Source of the DNA: Nocardia arizonensis
GTDB taxonomy: Bacteria; Actinomycetota; Actinomycetes; Mycobacteriales; Mycobacteriaceae
Reading direction: 5' to 3'
Assembly (NCBI RefSeq): GCF_001310275.1
Contig: NZ_LGYZ01000087.1
Coordinates: 62,001-126,000 of the forward strand
Length of the DNA stretch: 64,000 bases
A program made the translations under genes and the position numbers. Positions 10,001-17,256 of this stretch are shown piece by piece. How positions within the stretch are numbered: the first letter of the stretch is position 1; the number at the start of each line of letters is the position of its first letter. The notes below the pieces were generated by a model, which was not told the DNA's origin, ran no database searches, and was given only the letters and a program-made list of their open reading frames with translations.

Positions 10001-10106
10001 CGCCCCGTTCACTCCGATTGTCACCGACGACAACGCCGATGTCGACACCGGACTGGCGGATGAGGACGGCGACGGGGACGTCTACGTCGATGTGCAGGCG
10101 GCATAG
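7074..10106 (+). CDS. VirB4-family ATPase with N-terminal PrgI/VirB3-like domain
   Basis: 1010 residues. Residues about 18-85 form a PrgI-type membrane domain (GPFTARQL, two hydrophobic helices, then LSGDRLLLAAVRQRL), the equivalent of VirB3 fused to VirB4. A central unknown region follows. The ATPase core has Walker A GRSGAGKS at 621-628 and Walker B with D839-E840 (VTVDEAWL), then a conserved ATQD segment and a C-terminal acidic tail. It should power pilus assembly and substrate transfer at the inner membrane. ATG 7074 follows GAGGAGG and overlaps the previous stop (ATGA), indicating translational coupling. The coupling-protein gene follows 3 bases later. Confidence 0.92.
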   Translation: MSTPVRIPADVDRQDRLIGPFTARQLAVLAVTALLLYLAWTATREVIAPAAFLAGAVPLGTAVAVLILTTRDGLSGDRLLLAAVRQRLRPSRLVAAPEGIATAPRWLTRAAGRGKKPLVPQPLSAKALQLPEAVTSANGVGVVDLGPDGLAVVAAAGTVNLALRTPEEQDALVSQLGGWLHTLRQPVQILLRSTRLDLTGQLQSLWRSVGEMSPELAAAAHGHADHLAGLAAGEDLMHRQVLLVWREPLDLPATSDRLGGPTPAAMLGWLVAGRRRARRELSAAARRAAEARLLRRVHEAADLLAPMGVTVTPLDDAQATAVVTGACNPGSLVPSSADIAGPHTVITTDGPDTETSTDIELADDIDAHPHRRGSLRRRRRQIAGAAAGFGPDSLAIGTRHLEVGTGWVATLAVTGYPREVTAGWLAPLLSHPGRLDVALHIDPVDPVTAASRLRRQLARLESTRFHDASYGRRTDPLVEVAAEDAAELSSRVARAEARLFRIGLYLTVHARSEAELADEVAAVRALAASLLVDTCHLSYRTTQGWVSTLPLGLDLVKVRRTFDTNALAAAFPFSSPQLPVGDPARAASPEGVLYGRDAASGLVFVDRFGPEAHNHNAVVLGRSGAGKSYLVKTDILRSLYRGIEQVIIDPEDEYRALTEAVGGTYIHLGAPGIRLNPFDLEVHTRPDGRRTAPSDALNRRKLFCHTVIRVLLGDQTAAQRATLDTAVTATYASAGITEDPATWTRPAPTLGVLCEQLAALGSAVADDLAASLAPFVGEGAFAGLLDGPTTVSPDAAMVAYSLRELPDELKTIGTLLVLDATWRRVANPANRRPRMVTVDEAWLIMRQTAGAEFLFRAAKSFRKYWAGLTVATQDCADVLGTELGKAIVSNAATQILLHQAPQAIDEVATAFKLSDGERQFLLSAARGQGLIALDGTDRAVFASMASVEEHALVTTDPSELADTADAEESGLDITEPAPFTPIVTDDNADVDTGLADEDGDGDVYVDVQAA

Positions 10107-10109
10107 GCC

Positions 10110-12635
10110 ATGTCCCTCATGCTGTTTGCGGCGGACCACGGCATCGTGGGCGAGCTGCTGCTCGACCCCGCCGCAGCGATGCGCGAACTCGCCGACACCG
10201 CTTTACGGGTGGTGACCGGTCCGGCGGCGGTGATCGCTGTGGGGCTGATGGTGGGCGTGCTCGCCGCGGCGAGGGTTGCCGAGCGACTGCGCCGGCACCG
10301 GCTGGCCACCGACGCCCGCCAGGTCACCGTCCTCACGCCTCCCAAGGTCGATCCGAAGGGGGCGGAGGCACTGTGGGCGCATCTGACCGGGCAGCTGCGC
10401 CCGTCCTGGCGGCGGATGCTGTTCGGGCAACCGCATCTGGGGTTCGAGTACAGCATCACCCCCGAGCACGGGGTGGCGATTCGGCTCTGGGTACCCGGCC
10501 GGATTCCGCCAGGGTTGGTCGAGCGGGCGGTGGCCTCCGCGTGGCCGGGCGCGCACACCCGCACCGCCCATACGGTCTCCCCGCCGCTCACACCTCCTGG
10601 GCTTGAGGATCGTCGGCTGCTGTCCGGAGGTGAGCTGCGGCTCGGGCGCCGGGAAGCACTGCCGATCCGCACCGACTACGGCGGCGCGGACCTGGTTCGT
10701 GATCTCATCTCCGCCGCCGATGATCTGGGCCCCGGGCAGGCCGCCTGCGTGCAGGTACTGGCGCGACCGGTCACCGGCCGCCGCGTGCGGCGCGGCACCC
10801 GAACCGGGACCGGTGCGGCATGGCCTATCCCGCTGCTGCGGGAGGTGCTCGATCTGCTCACCCCGGGCCCGGTCCGCCGCGCTGGCCGCGTCCGTGCCGC
10901 GGCGGCGGCCCAGTCGAGTGATCGGCAGGCCGCGATGCGCGAGACGACCGAGCAGCGGGCCGCCGCCGGTAAAGCCCGTGGTGCGCACTGGGAGACCGTC
11001 ATCCGCTATGCCGTGTCGGTGCCCGATACCGGTGACCGGGTCGCGGCGCGGGCCGTTGCGCGGGGTCGGGCGGATGCGCTGGCGGTGGTGTTCGGGTCCT
11101 GCACCGATCACAACTACTACCGGCACCGCCGCACGCGGCGGCTCGGCTCGGCGCTCTCGCAGCGGCGGCTGGGCCGCGGTGATCTGTTGTCGGTGCCGGA
11201 GCTGGCCGCACTCGCCCATCTTCCGCATGATCCGGCCATTCCTGGTGTGCAGCGGGCCGGAGCCCGCGCCATCGCACCGACCCCGGAAATCCCTGCGGCG
11301 GGACCGTATTCGAAACCCCTGGGCGTTGCCGACAGTCCCGGTGGACGCTCGGTGGCGGTGCGCGTCGCCGACGCCCGCCACCACCTGCACGTCCTGGGCC
11401 CAACCGGCGTCGGGAAGTCAACACTGCTGGGGCGGCTGATCCTCGAGGAGGCTGATCAGGACCGCGGCGTGGTCGTCGTCGATCCCAAAGGCGACCTCAT
11501 CACCGACATCCTCGCCCGGTTGCCCCGGCGTTGCGCCGACCGAGTCGTCTTGTTCGACGCCGACTCCCGCAGCCGCCCGCCTTGCCTCAACCCGCTCGAC
11601 ACCCCCGCCGACCGAGCGGGGACCGACCGCGCGGTCGACAACCTGGCCACCATCTTCCACCGCACCTTCGCCCAATGGTGGGGCCCGCGCACGGACGACG
11701 TCCTGCGAGCAAGCCTGCTCACCCTGTGCCGCCAACCCGGCGTCGCCACCCTCACCGATCTACCGCGCTTGTTGACCGAGCCCGCGTTCCGCACCCGGGT
11801 CACCCGCGCCACCACCGACCCCGTCCTGCGTGGATTCTGGTCCTCGTATGAGGAATTGACCGACTCCGCACGCAACCAGGTCATCGGACCGTTGTTGAAC
11901 AAGTTGCGGCACTTTCTGTTCCGGCAATTCGTACGCGACGCACTCGCCGCCGGACCCTCCACCGTCGATCTCGGTGACGTGCTCGACCACGGCGGCATCT
12001 GCCTGGCCCGGATACCCAAAGGCTCTCTCGGCGAGAACACCAGCCGCCTGATGGGATCGCTGCTCGTAGCGCGCACCTGGCAGGCCACCACCGCCCGCGT
12101 CGGCACCCACCCCGACCAGCGCCCCGACGCCACCCTGGCCCTCGACGAAGCCCACAACTTCCTCAACCTCGCCACCCCACTCGAGGACATGCTCGCCGAG
12201 GCCCGCGGCCTGCGCCTGTCTCTGGTCATCGCGCACCAAAACCTCGGACAGCTGCCGACAGACATGCGGGCGGCGGTGTCGGCCAATGCACGCAACAAGG
12301 TCATCTTCACCGCGTCCCCCGAAGATGCCCGAGACCTGGCTCGCCACACGACTCCCTGGTTGTCCGAGCACGACCTGACCCACCTCGACGCCTTCCACGC
12401 CGCCGCCCGGGTCTTGGTCCGCGGCCAGCAGGCGCCACCGTTCACCCTCACCACCCAACCCCTGCCACCAGCCGTGCCGGGGCGCGCCCGCGAGATACGC
12501 GCCGCTGCCCGTGCTCGCCTCGCCGCACCGCTTCCAACCACGGAGCCGGCAGAACCCGACACCGACGAACCGGGGCCGGATCTCACAAAATCTGCTGCTC
12601 CACCGGTCGGTGGCGGCGATCCCCGCCTGTCCTGA
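10110..12635 (+). CDS. VirD4/TraG-like type IV coupling protein
   Basis: 841 residues. A membrane helix near residues 30-55 anchors the protein; a long actinobacterial-type region follows; then a FtsK/VirD4-type motor with Walker A GPTGVGKST from residue 430 (Lys436), DPKGD shortly after, and Walker B D679-E680 (LALDEAHNFL). The C-terminal third contains the IAHQNLGQL and ARNKVIF segments typical of the TraM-recognition/TraG class. Its role is to receive the relaxase-DNA complex and hand it to the secretion channel. It follows VirB4 with 3 bases between and precedes the replication-relaxation gene by 63 bases. Confidence 0.92.
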   Translation: MSLMLFAADHGIVGELLLDPAAAMRELADTALRVVTGPAAVIAVGLMVGVLAAARVAERLRRHRLATDARQVTVLTPPKVDPKGAEALWAHLTGQLRPSWRRMLFGQPHLGFEYSITPEHGVAIRLWVPGRIPPGLVERAVASAWPGAHTRTAHTVSPPLTPPGLEDRRLLSGGELRLGRREALPIRTDYGGADLVRDLISAADDLGPGQAACVQVLARPVTGRRVRRGTRTGTGAAWPIPLLREVLDLLTPGPVRRAGRVRAAAAAQSSDRQAAMRETTEQRAAAGKARGAHWETVIRYAVSVPDTGDRVAARAVARGRADALAVVFGSCTDHNYYRHRRTRRLGSALSQRRLGRGDLLSVPELAALAHLPHDPAIPGVQRAGARAIAPTPEIPAAGPYSKPLGVADSPGGRSVAVRVADARHHLHVLGPTGVGKSTLLGRLILEEADQDRGVVVVDPKGDLITDILARLPRRCADRVVLFDADSRSRPPCLNPLDTPADRAGTDRAVDNLATIFHRTFAQWWGPRTDDVLRASLLTLCRQPGVATLTDLPRLLTEPAFRTRVTRATTDPVLRGFWSSYEELTDSARNQVIGPLLNKLRHFLFRQFVRDALAAGPSTVDLGDVLDHGGICLARIPKGSLGENTSRLMGSLLVARTWQATTARVGTHPDQRPDATLALDEAHNFLNLATPLEDMLAEARGLRLSLVIAHQNLGQLPTDMRAAVSANARNKVIFTASPEDARDLARHTTPWLSEHDLTHLDAFHAAARVLVRGQQAPPFTLTTQPLPPAVPGRAREIRAAARARLAAPLPTTEPAEPDTDEPGPDLTKSAAPPVGGGDPRLS

Positions 12636-12698
12636 CCCAGTGAGTCCACACGGATTCACCTGTCTAGCAAGGTAATTCAACTCTCGGAGGTTGCTGCG

Positions 12699-13703
12699 AT
12701 GATCAATCACCCGGATAGGCAGAGGGATCTGCGAGCACCCCGACCAACCCGGGCACCGTCGGCGATCGGCCACGCCGGTCTGGCTGTGCGGCTCACCGGC
12801 AGGGATCGGTGGATTCTGCGGATGCTGCTCGAGCATCGCGTCCTGACTACCACCCAGCTCGCCGAGTTGGCCTTCCCCACCATCATCAAAGCCCGTCGCC
12901 GCCTCACCCTGTTGCACAGGTATCGGGTCGTCGACCGGTTCCGGCCCCTCCGTGCGCGAGGCACCGCCCCGGGGCACTGGGTCCTGGCTCCCGCCGGCGC
13001 CGCGGTGGTCGCCGCCGAAGCCGGTATCGAGGTCCGTGAGCTGCGTTACCGCCACGAGCGCGCCCTCGCTATCGCCCACAGCCTGCACCTCGCACACACC
13101 GTCGGCGTCAACCAATGGTTCACCGCCCTCGTCACAACTCCCGGCCACGGGCGGGTGCTGGCGTGGTGGTCGGAAGGCCGCAGCCGAGGGCTCTGGGGTG
13201 ATCTCGTCCGCCCCGACGCCTACGGCCGCTACACCCACACCGGGGCGACCCTGGACTTCTTCCTCGAATTCGACCTCGGCACCATCACCCTCTCCTCGGT
13301 GGCCGGCAAGCTCGCCGGCTACGCCGAACTCGCCCGCTCCACGGGCATCGTCACTCCCGTTCTGCTGTGGGTGCCGACCACCGGACGCGAAACCACCGCC
13401 CGCCGTGCCCTCCTCGAGACGTGGCAAACGCTGCCCGACCCCGGCGCGGTGCCGGTCGCAACCGCCGCTGCCGATCTTCTCGATCCCACCGCAGAACATC
13501 CGAGCCCCGCCGACCGTGTCTGGCTGTCCCTCGATGGTCACGGCGGCGAACGACTGGCGCTGCACCAGCTCCCCGCCTCGTGGCCGCATCTCACCCCGCC
13601 CCCGGCGAGCATCCCGCAGTACTCCGCGCCGACCACGACCAGTGGGCCGGCGGTCCTCGACCCGCCGTCACCGATGCCGCCCTGCGAGACCGGAGGTTCG
13701 TGA
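12699..13703 (+). CDS. Replication-relaxation family protein, candidate relaxase
   Basis: 334 residues. N-terminal winged helix at about 30-105 (RLTGRDRWILRML to WVLAPAGAAVV), shared with the first gene of the operon. The second domain shows a PD-(D/E)XK-like arrangement: D173 in RPD, E190 and D192 in FFLEFD, and K204 in AGKLAGY. The tail is Pro/Ser-rich. The family is annotated as acting in plasmid relaxation and replication. No MOB-type relaxase with an HUH motif is seen in the window, so this is the best candidate for the nicking enzyme; the active-site proposal is my inference. GGAGG precedes ATG 12699. Stop and next start overlap (TGATG). Confidence 0.75.
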   Translation: MINHPDRQRDLRAPRPTRAPSAIGHAGLAVRLTGRDRWILRMLLEHRVLTTTQLAELAFPTIIKARRRLTLLHRYRVVDRFRPLRARGTAPGHWVLAPAGAAVVAAEAGIEVRELRYRHERALAIAHSLHLAHTVGVNQWFTALVTTPGHGRVLAWWSEGRSRGLWGDLVRPDAYGRYTHTGATLDFFLEFDLGTITLSSVAGKLAGYAELARSTGIVTPVLLWVPTTGRETTARRALLETWQTLPDPGAVPVATAAADLLDPTAEHPSPADRVWLSLDGHGGERLALHQLPASWPHLTPPPASIPQYSAPTTTSGPAVLDPPSPMPPCETGGS

Positions 13704-14716
13704 TGTTCGCCAAAGCACTCGGTGTCGGTTCGGCCGCGGTCGTGTTCTGCACGGTCGTGATCGCCGCGGTCGTCGCCACCGTCGCCGTCTACGACCATGC
13801 TCCCACCCCGGCTCCGGCACCGGGCGCGGCCACTGCGCCGAGTACCGAGGCCCTGACCGATATCCCGCCGGAGATGCTGGTGCTGTATCAGCAAGGCGCC
13901 GGCTCGTGTCCGGGCTTGGATTGGTCGGTACTCGCCGCGATCGGCAAGATCGAAACCGACCACGGCCGCTCCACTTTGCCCGGCGTCGCCGCCGGGGAGA
14001 ACTTCGCCGGAGCCGGTGGACCGATGCAGTTCCTGGCCCCCACCTTCGACTCCGTCGTCGCCCGGCATCCGCTGCCCGCTGGCGGGGCGACACCTCCGTC
14101 GCGATACAACCCGCACGACGCCGTCCACGCAGCCGCCCATTACCTGTGTGATTCCGGCGCGCCGGGCGATCTCTACGCGGCGATCTTCGCCTATAACCAC
14201 GCCGACTGGTACGTCCGCGACGTTCTCGCCCAGGCCGACCGCTACTCCACGCACGCCACCGCACCACCGCCCGGCAGCGGTGACTGCGCCGACCTACGGG
14301 CCGCGAGTCCCGCTGCCGCGACAGCGATCTCGTTCGCCTGCCAGCAACTCGGGCAACCCTACGTCTGGGGCGGCAACGGCCCCGAGGTCTCCGGCGGCTG
14401 GGATTGCTCCGGCCTCACCCAAGCCGCCTACGCCCGCGCCGGCATCGCCATCCCACGCACCACCTACGACCAAGTCCACACCGGGCCCTCTATCCCCGAG
14501 GACCAACTCCTGCCCGGTGATCTCCTCTTCTACGGCACCGACGCCGACGTGCACCACGTCAGCATCTACCTGGGCGCCGGGAAGATGCTGCACGCGCCGA
14601 CCTTCAACGAGCCTGTTCAAATCTCGGAATACCGCTGGCGCGGCGATGACTACTACAAGGCCACTCGCCCCGCCGACCTCGCGCCGCCCGCTGCCGGTCC
14701 GGCACCGCAGCTCTAG
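13703..14716 (+). CDS. Lytic transglycosylase / NlpC-P60 peptidoglycan hydrolase
   Basis: 337 residues, the VirB1-type enzyme that opens the cell wall for the conjugation machine. One N-terminal membrane helix (about 8-30), then a lysozyme-like domain with the likely catalytic Glu84 in IGKIETDHG and a later AIFAYNHA segment, then an NlpC/P60 endopeptidase domain with Cys235 in WDCSGLTQAAY and the partner His at about 285 in HHVSIYLG. GGAGG lies 6 bases before ATG 13703, which shares one base with the previous stop; longer in-frame versions starting earlier are shadows. This two-enzyme layout is common in Gram-positive conjugative elements. Confidence 0.9.
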   Translation: MFAKALGVGSAAVVFCTVVIAAVVATVAVYDHAPTPAPAPGAATAPSTEALTDIPPEMLVLYQQGAGSCPGLDWSVLAAIGKIETDHGRSTLPGVAAGENFAGAGGPMQFLAPTFDSVVARHPLPAGGATPPSRYNPHDAVHAAAHYLCDSGAPGDLYAAIFAYNHADWYVRDVLAQADRYSTHATAPPPGSGDCADLRAASPAAATAISFACQQLGQPYVWGGNGPEVSGGWDCSGLTQAAYARAGIAIPRTTYDQVHTGPSIPEDQLLPGDLLFYGTDADVHHVSIYLGAGKMLHAPTFNEPVQISEYRWRGDDYYKATRPADLAPPAAGPAPQL

Positions 14717-14765
14717 ACCGATCGGTCCGAGAGCGAGCCGTCACATCTCGACAGGAGGCTTCCCC

Positions 14766-14998
14766 ATGACTCTACCGGCCACCGTCACCGCGCTGGCGGA
14801 CTTCGCCCACATCCCGCCCGGCGGCACCGAACTCGTGCACCACATCGACGAAGTCGAGATCCCCATCGCCGACCCCCGCCGATGCCAGCACCAAGACACC
14901 ATCTGCGCCGAATGCGCCCCCCCCTGTGGAAATCCCAGCACCTGTTCGCCGAACCCCTTCCCTGGGATCACGAACATCCCGACAATCCCAGAACCTGA
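14766..14998 (+). pseudogene. RAMA-type gene remnant, frameshifted at a C8 run
   Basis: The ATG at 14766 has a strong site (AGGAGG). The first 50 residues match the opposite-strand protein at 15222-15614: H-x-I-x-E-V, then a Cys/His pair, then I-C-x-E-C-A-P. At the run of eight C (14917-14924) the frame of the match changes. With one more C the protein would read LWKSQHLFAEPLPWDHEH and stop at TGA 14996-14998, again matching the paralog's W and F-x-EP-x-P positions. Without it, a long unconvincing frame runs on to 15695. Either one C was lost, or the assembly is wrong here, or there is slippage. The C-terminal domain of the paralog is absent in either case. Confidence 0.55.
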
Positions 14999-15165
14999 AA
15001 ACGGTGCCCGCGAAGACGTTCATCCGGACGAGGGCCAACCACTGGATGCTGCGGCAACGGCATATAGGCCCGGCACACCCAACCGCCATGCAGAGCACCG
15101 AGCATCGCGGCACAGAAGGGGCGATATCCACCGCTCGCGCCGGGCGCATATGCATGCCGCGACGC

Positions 15166-15214
15166 ACGTGACCCGCGCGGCCCACGCGAGGGAAGCGAGC
15201 CGCGCGGGTCACGT
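15166..15214. terminator. Perfect 16-bp hairpin between convergent genes
   Basis: Positions 15166-15181 and 15199-15214 are exact reverse complements (ACGTGACCCGCGCGGC), with a 17-base loop. It sits between the end of the rightward operon and the leftward gene ending at 15222, so it can stop transcription from both sides. There is no T-run, as is usual in actinobacteria. Confidence 0.75.
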
Positions 15215-15221
15215 CTGCGGG

Positions 15222-15614
15222 CTACTCGTTTCGGTTACCACCGACGGCGTTGGCAGCGGCGGAAGGATTGGTGAAGATGCGGCCGTCGGGCAGCATCAAG
15301 CCACCGCAGCCCGTGATCACCGCCGTGACCTCGCTGTCGGGACTGGCCAATCGATCGCCGACACGCACGTGTCCCGCGTCGAGCAGATCGCGGACGGTCA
15401 CCCGGGCCACACGCTCGAACGGGAACGGCTCGTCGAATTCATAATCCAGCTGCCACGACGGCGCACACTCGGTGCAGATTCTGCCCTCGCTATGGATGCA
15501 ATCATCCACACAAGTCACCTGGAAAGTAACTTCCCGGATGCGGTGGACGCATTCACTGGTGCCGATGACGGTGTAGGACTCGTCCAATCTTGCAGTGAGA
15601 ACGGTGTTATCCAT
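15222..15614 (-). CDS. RAMA-domain-like protein with N-terminal Cys cluster, 130 aa
   Basis: The first 60 residues carry a spaced Cys/His set (C-V-H, C-V-D-D-C-I-H, I-C-T-E-C-A-P) that could bind metal. Residues about 75-125 (LLDAGHVRVGDRL, then LPDGRIF and a helix NPSAAANAVGG) have the pattern of the RAMA domain, a module found next to methylases and nucleases and proposed to recognise modified DNA. The assignment is by pattern only. GGAG lies 7 bases before ATG 15614. A frameshifted relative sits at 14766-14998 on the other strand, facing it. It may link to the element's own DNA methyltransferase at 1226-2179. Confidence 0.6.
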   Translation of the reverse strand: MDNTVLTARLDESYTVIGTSECVHRIREVTFQVTCVDDCIHSEGRICTECAPSWQLDYEFDEPFPFERVARVTVRDLLDAGHVRVGDRLASPDSEVTAVITGCGGLMLPDGRIFTNPSAAANAVGGNRNE

Positions 15615-16160
15615 GAGAAGTCTCCAAACTGTTCCGAAAAGTTGTGCGTAGCGAGTGATTTCACGAGGGCCCCTCCGCCGACATCGCGCACATGATCTGC
15701 GCTGCCCACGCCGGGGCCAGTCAGCTTCGCCAGGAACGGTCGTTCCCGAGCCCGACTTGAGAAGATGCTGCGACTCAGCTGGTTTCGCGATTGTCGTGGT
15801 CAGTGGGCATGCGGCTTCTCCGGAGTTCGATCGAGGGAATCGTGATTGGCGACCCGGCCGGGGTGGTCACCCATTCATCGGCAGGATTGCCGAACCACGG
15901 GTTTCCACGACCATCGACGCTCGATAGACCCGGGTTTGTCAAGACCACACCGAAACGGAATCAATTCCCATGCAGACAGTCACGGCCATTTCAGTGACAT
16001 ACCGCCGATATGACCGCTTCGTTCCCGATTCCGCTTGACAATTCACCCCGTATCGAGCGTCCATGGAGACCGGCGCCCCACGAATCCGAATTCCCGGGGT
16101 GCCGTCCCGGCCGGGACATGACGAAACACACCACCAGCCACCATTTCCCAGGAGAATGTC
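15615..16160. other. Non-coding region between divergent genes
   Basis: A 546-base stretch between the leftward RAMA-like gene and the rightward winged-helix gene. It is more AT-rich than its flanks near 15930-16050 and should hold both promoters. Short frames here lack ribosome sites and credible composition. I see no strong hairpin or repeat in it. Confidence 0.5.
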
Positions 16161-16829
16161 ATGTCCACCACGACAGAATCTGCCCGCACCGCCGTCGAAG
16201 ACGCCCTGTGGGCGGTCATCAGCGCTGACCCCAAACCCGCCGCCGAACTGGCGACCGCCGCAGGAATCAGTCAGTCGAAGACCCGCAAGCTCCTCAACAT
16301 GTGGGCCGCCGACGGCAGCATCTCCCGCCACACCGACGAGACCAACCCCCACGCCGCCGCCCGCTGGAGCATCGCGCCCACCACCGAACCCGACACCGAC
16401 ACCTCCGGCGACGGCGAAGCCCCTGACGATGCTGAAACTCAGCCCCGCACACCGGAGACCGACGCCTCGCATCTCGATGACTCCACCCCGCCCCCGCCGA
16501 ACATCGACGAAATCGTTGACAACGCCACAACTTCGGACGAACCGGCCACCGACACCGACACCGATGATGCGGGACCAGCCGGTCATACCGGCGAAGGGTC
16601 GCCGCATCCGGACAAACTCGCTCCCGGTGCACTGCGGGGGCTGGTCGAGGATCACCTGCGTGACCACCCGGGCCAGGAGTTCACCCCGCACCAGATCGGC
16701 AAGGCGCTCGGTGGTCGGTCCTCGGGCGCAGTCCACAATGCCCTCGTACGGCTCACCGACTCCGGGGTCGCGGAGATGACCACCACGCGCCCCAAGAAGT
16801 TCGCACTCGCACCGTCCTCCCAGTCCTGA
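16161..16829 (+). CDS. Protein with two winged-helix domains joined by an acidic linker
   Basis: 222 residues. N-terminal helix-turn-helix at about 8-65 (ELATAAGISQSKTRKLLNMW). A 90-residue Asp/Glu/Thr/Pro-rich linker follows. The C-terminal winged helix at about 153-217 has the signature PGQEFTP then GRSSGAVHNAL. The C-terminal domain clearly matches the N-terminal domain of the MoxR-type ATPase at 23907-25082 (PGTEYTP, GRSSGAIGNAM), so the two probably bind the same kind of site or partner. AGGAGA lies upstream of ATG 16161. It is likely a DNA-binding accessory protein of the element, perhaps a regulator; its target is unknown. Confidence 0.65.
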   Translation: MSTTTESARTAVEDALWAVISADPKPAAELATAAGISQSKTRKLLNMWAADGSISRHTDETNPHAAARWSIAPTTEPDTDTSGDGEAPDDAETQPRTPETDASHLDDSTPPPPNIDEIVDNATTSDEPATDTDTDDAGPAGHTGEGSPHPDKLAPGALRGLVEDHLRDHPGQEFTPHQIGKALGGRSSGAVHNALVRLTDSGVAEMTTTRPKKFALAPSSQS

Positions 16830-16848
16830 ACCGAACCACCCGGACCCG

Positions 16849-16897
16849 GCGGGAGTAGAGCGGCCACCCTGTCAAAGGGCAACCGCCCTACTCCCGC
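16849..16897 (+). terminator. 15-bp hairpin after the winged-helix gene
   Basis: Positions 16849-16863 (GCGGGAGTAGAGCGG) pair with 16883-16897 (CCGCCCTACTCCCGC) with one mismatch and a 19-base loop. It begins 20 bases after the stop at 16829, fits a rho-independent terminator without T-run, and separates this gene from the esterase gene. Confidence 0.7.
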
Positions 16898-17256
16898 TCT
16901 CGCCATTTCCAGGACGTACGCCCGTCGATGCCCGCCCAGCCGTCGCGAACGCGCGTCCCCGATCCCCATCGCCCCGTCTCCTGTGGCGCGCGAACGACAA
17001 CCGCCTGGCGCAGATTCGGTGGGTTCTGCGCGCCGACCCTGACCATCCTGATTCGCCGGGCAACGCATCCGAACACCCCTTTGAGTCGCATACCCACCGT
17101 CAGACCCGCTGAAGGGCGTCTTCCGTTCGCCCCGTCCGTTCCTCTCGATGGCTTTGCTGACCCGTTGTGTCCAAAAGACCCCTGAAATCCCGGAGTTCCC
17201 AGTGCGGCGAGAGAACTCACCCGCACGACCGAATACGACGTCCCTGGGAGCCCCAT
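16898..17256. other. Non-coding region upstream of the esterase gene
   Basis: About 360 bases between the hairpin and the start of the cutinase-like gene. Short frames occur on both strands but none has a good ribosome site. Presumably it carries the esterase promoter; I see no recognisable motif. Confidence 0.4.

Noticed and set aside
11760..13589. A 609-residue reverse frame opposite the coupling protein and replication-relaxation genes
   Set aside because: Composition typical of an antisense shadow; both forward genes have motifs and ribosome sites.
14016..15695. A 559-residue forward frame crossing 14-15.7 kb
   Set aside because: It is out of frame with the NlpC/P60 protein in its first part and antisense to the RAMA-like gene in its last part. 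Only the piece from 14766 has a ribosome site, and that piece is treated as a frameshifted gene.
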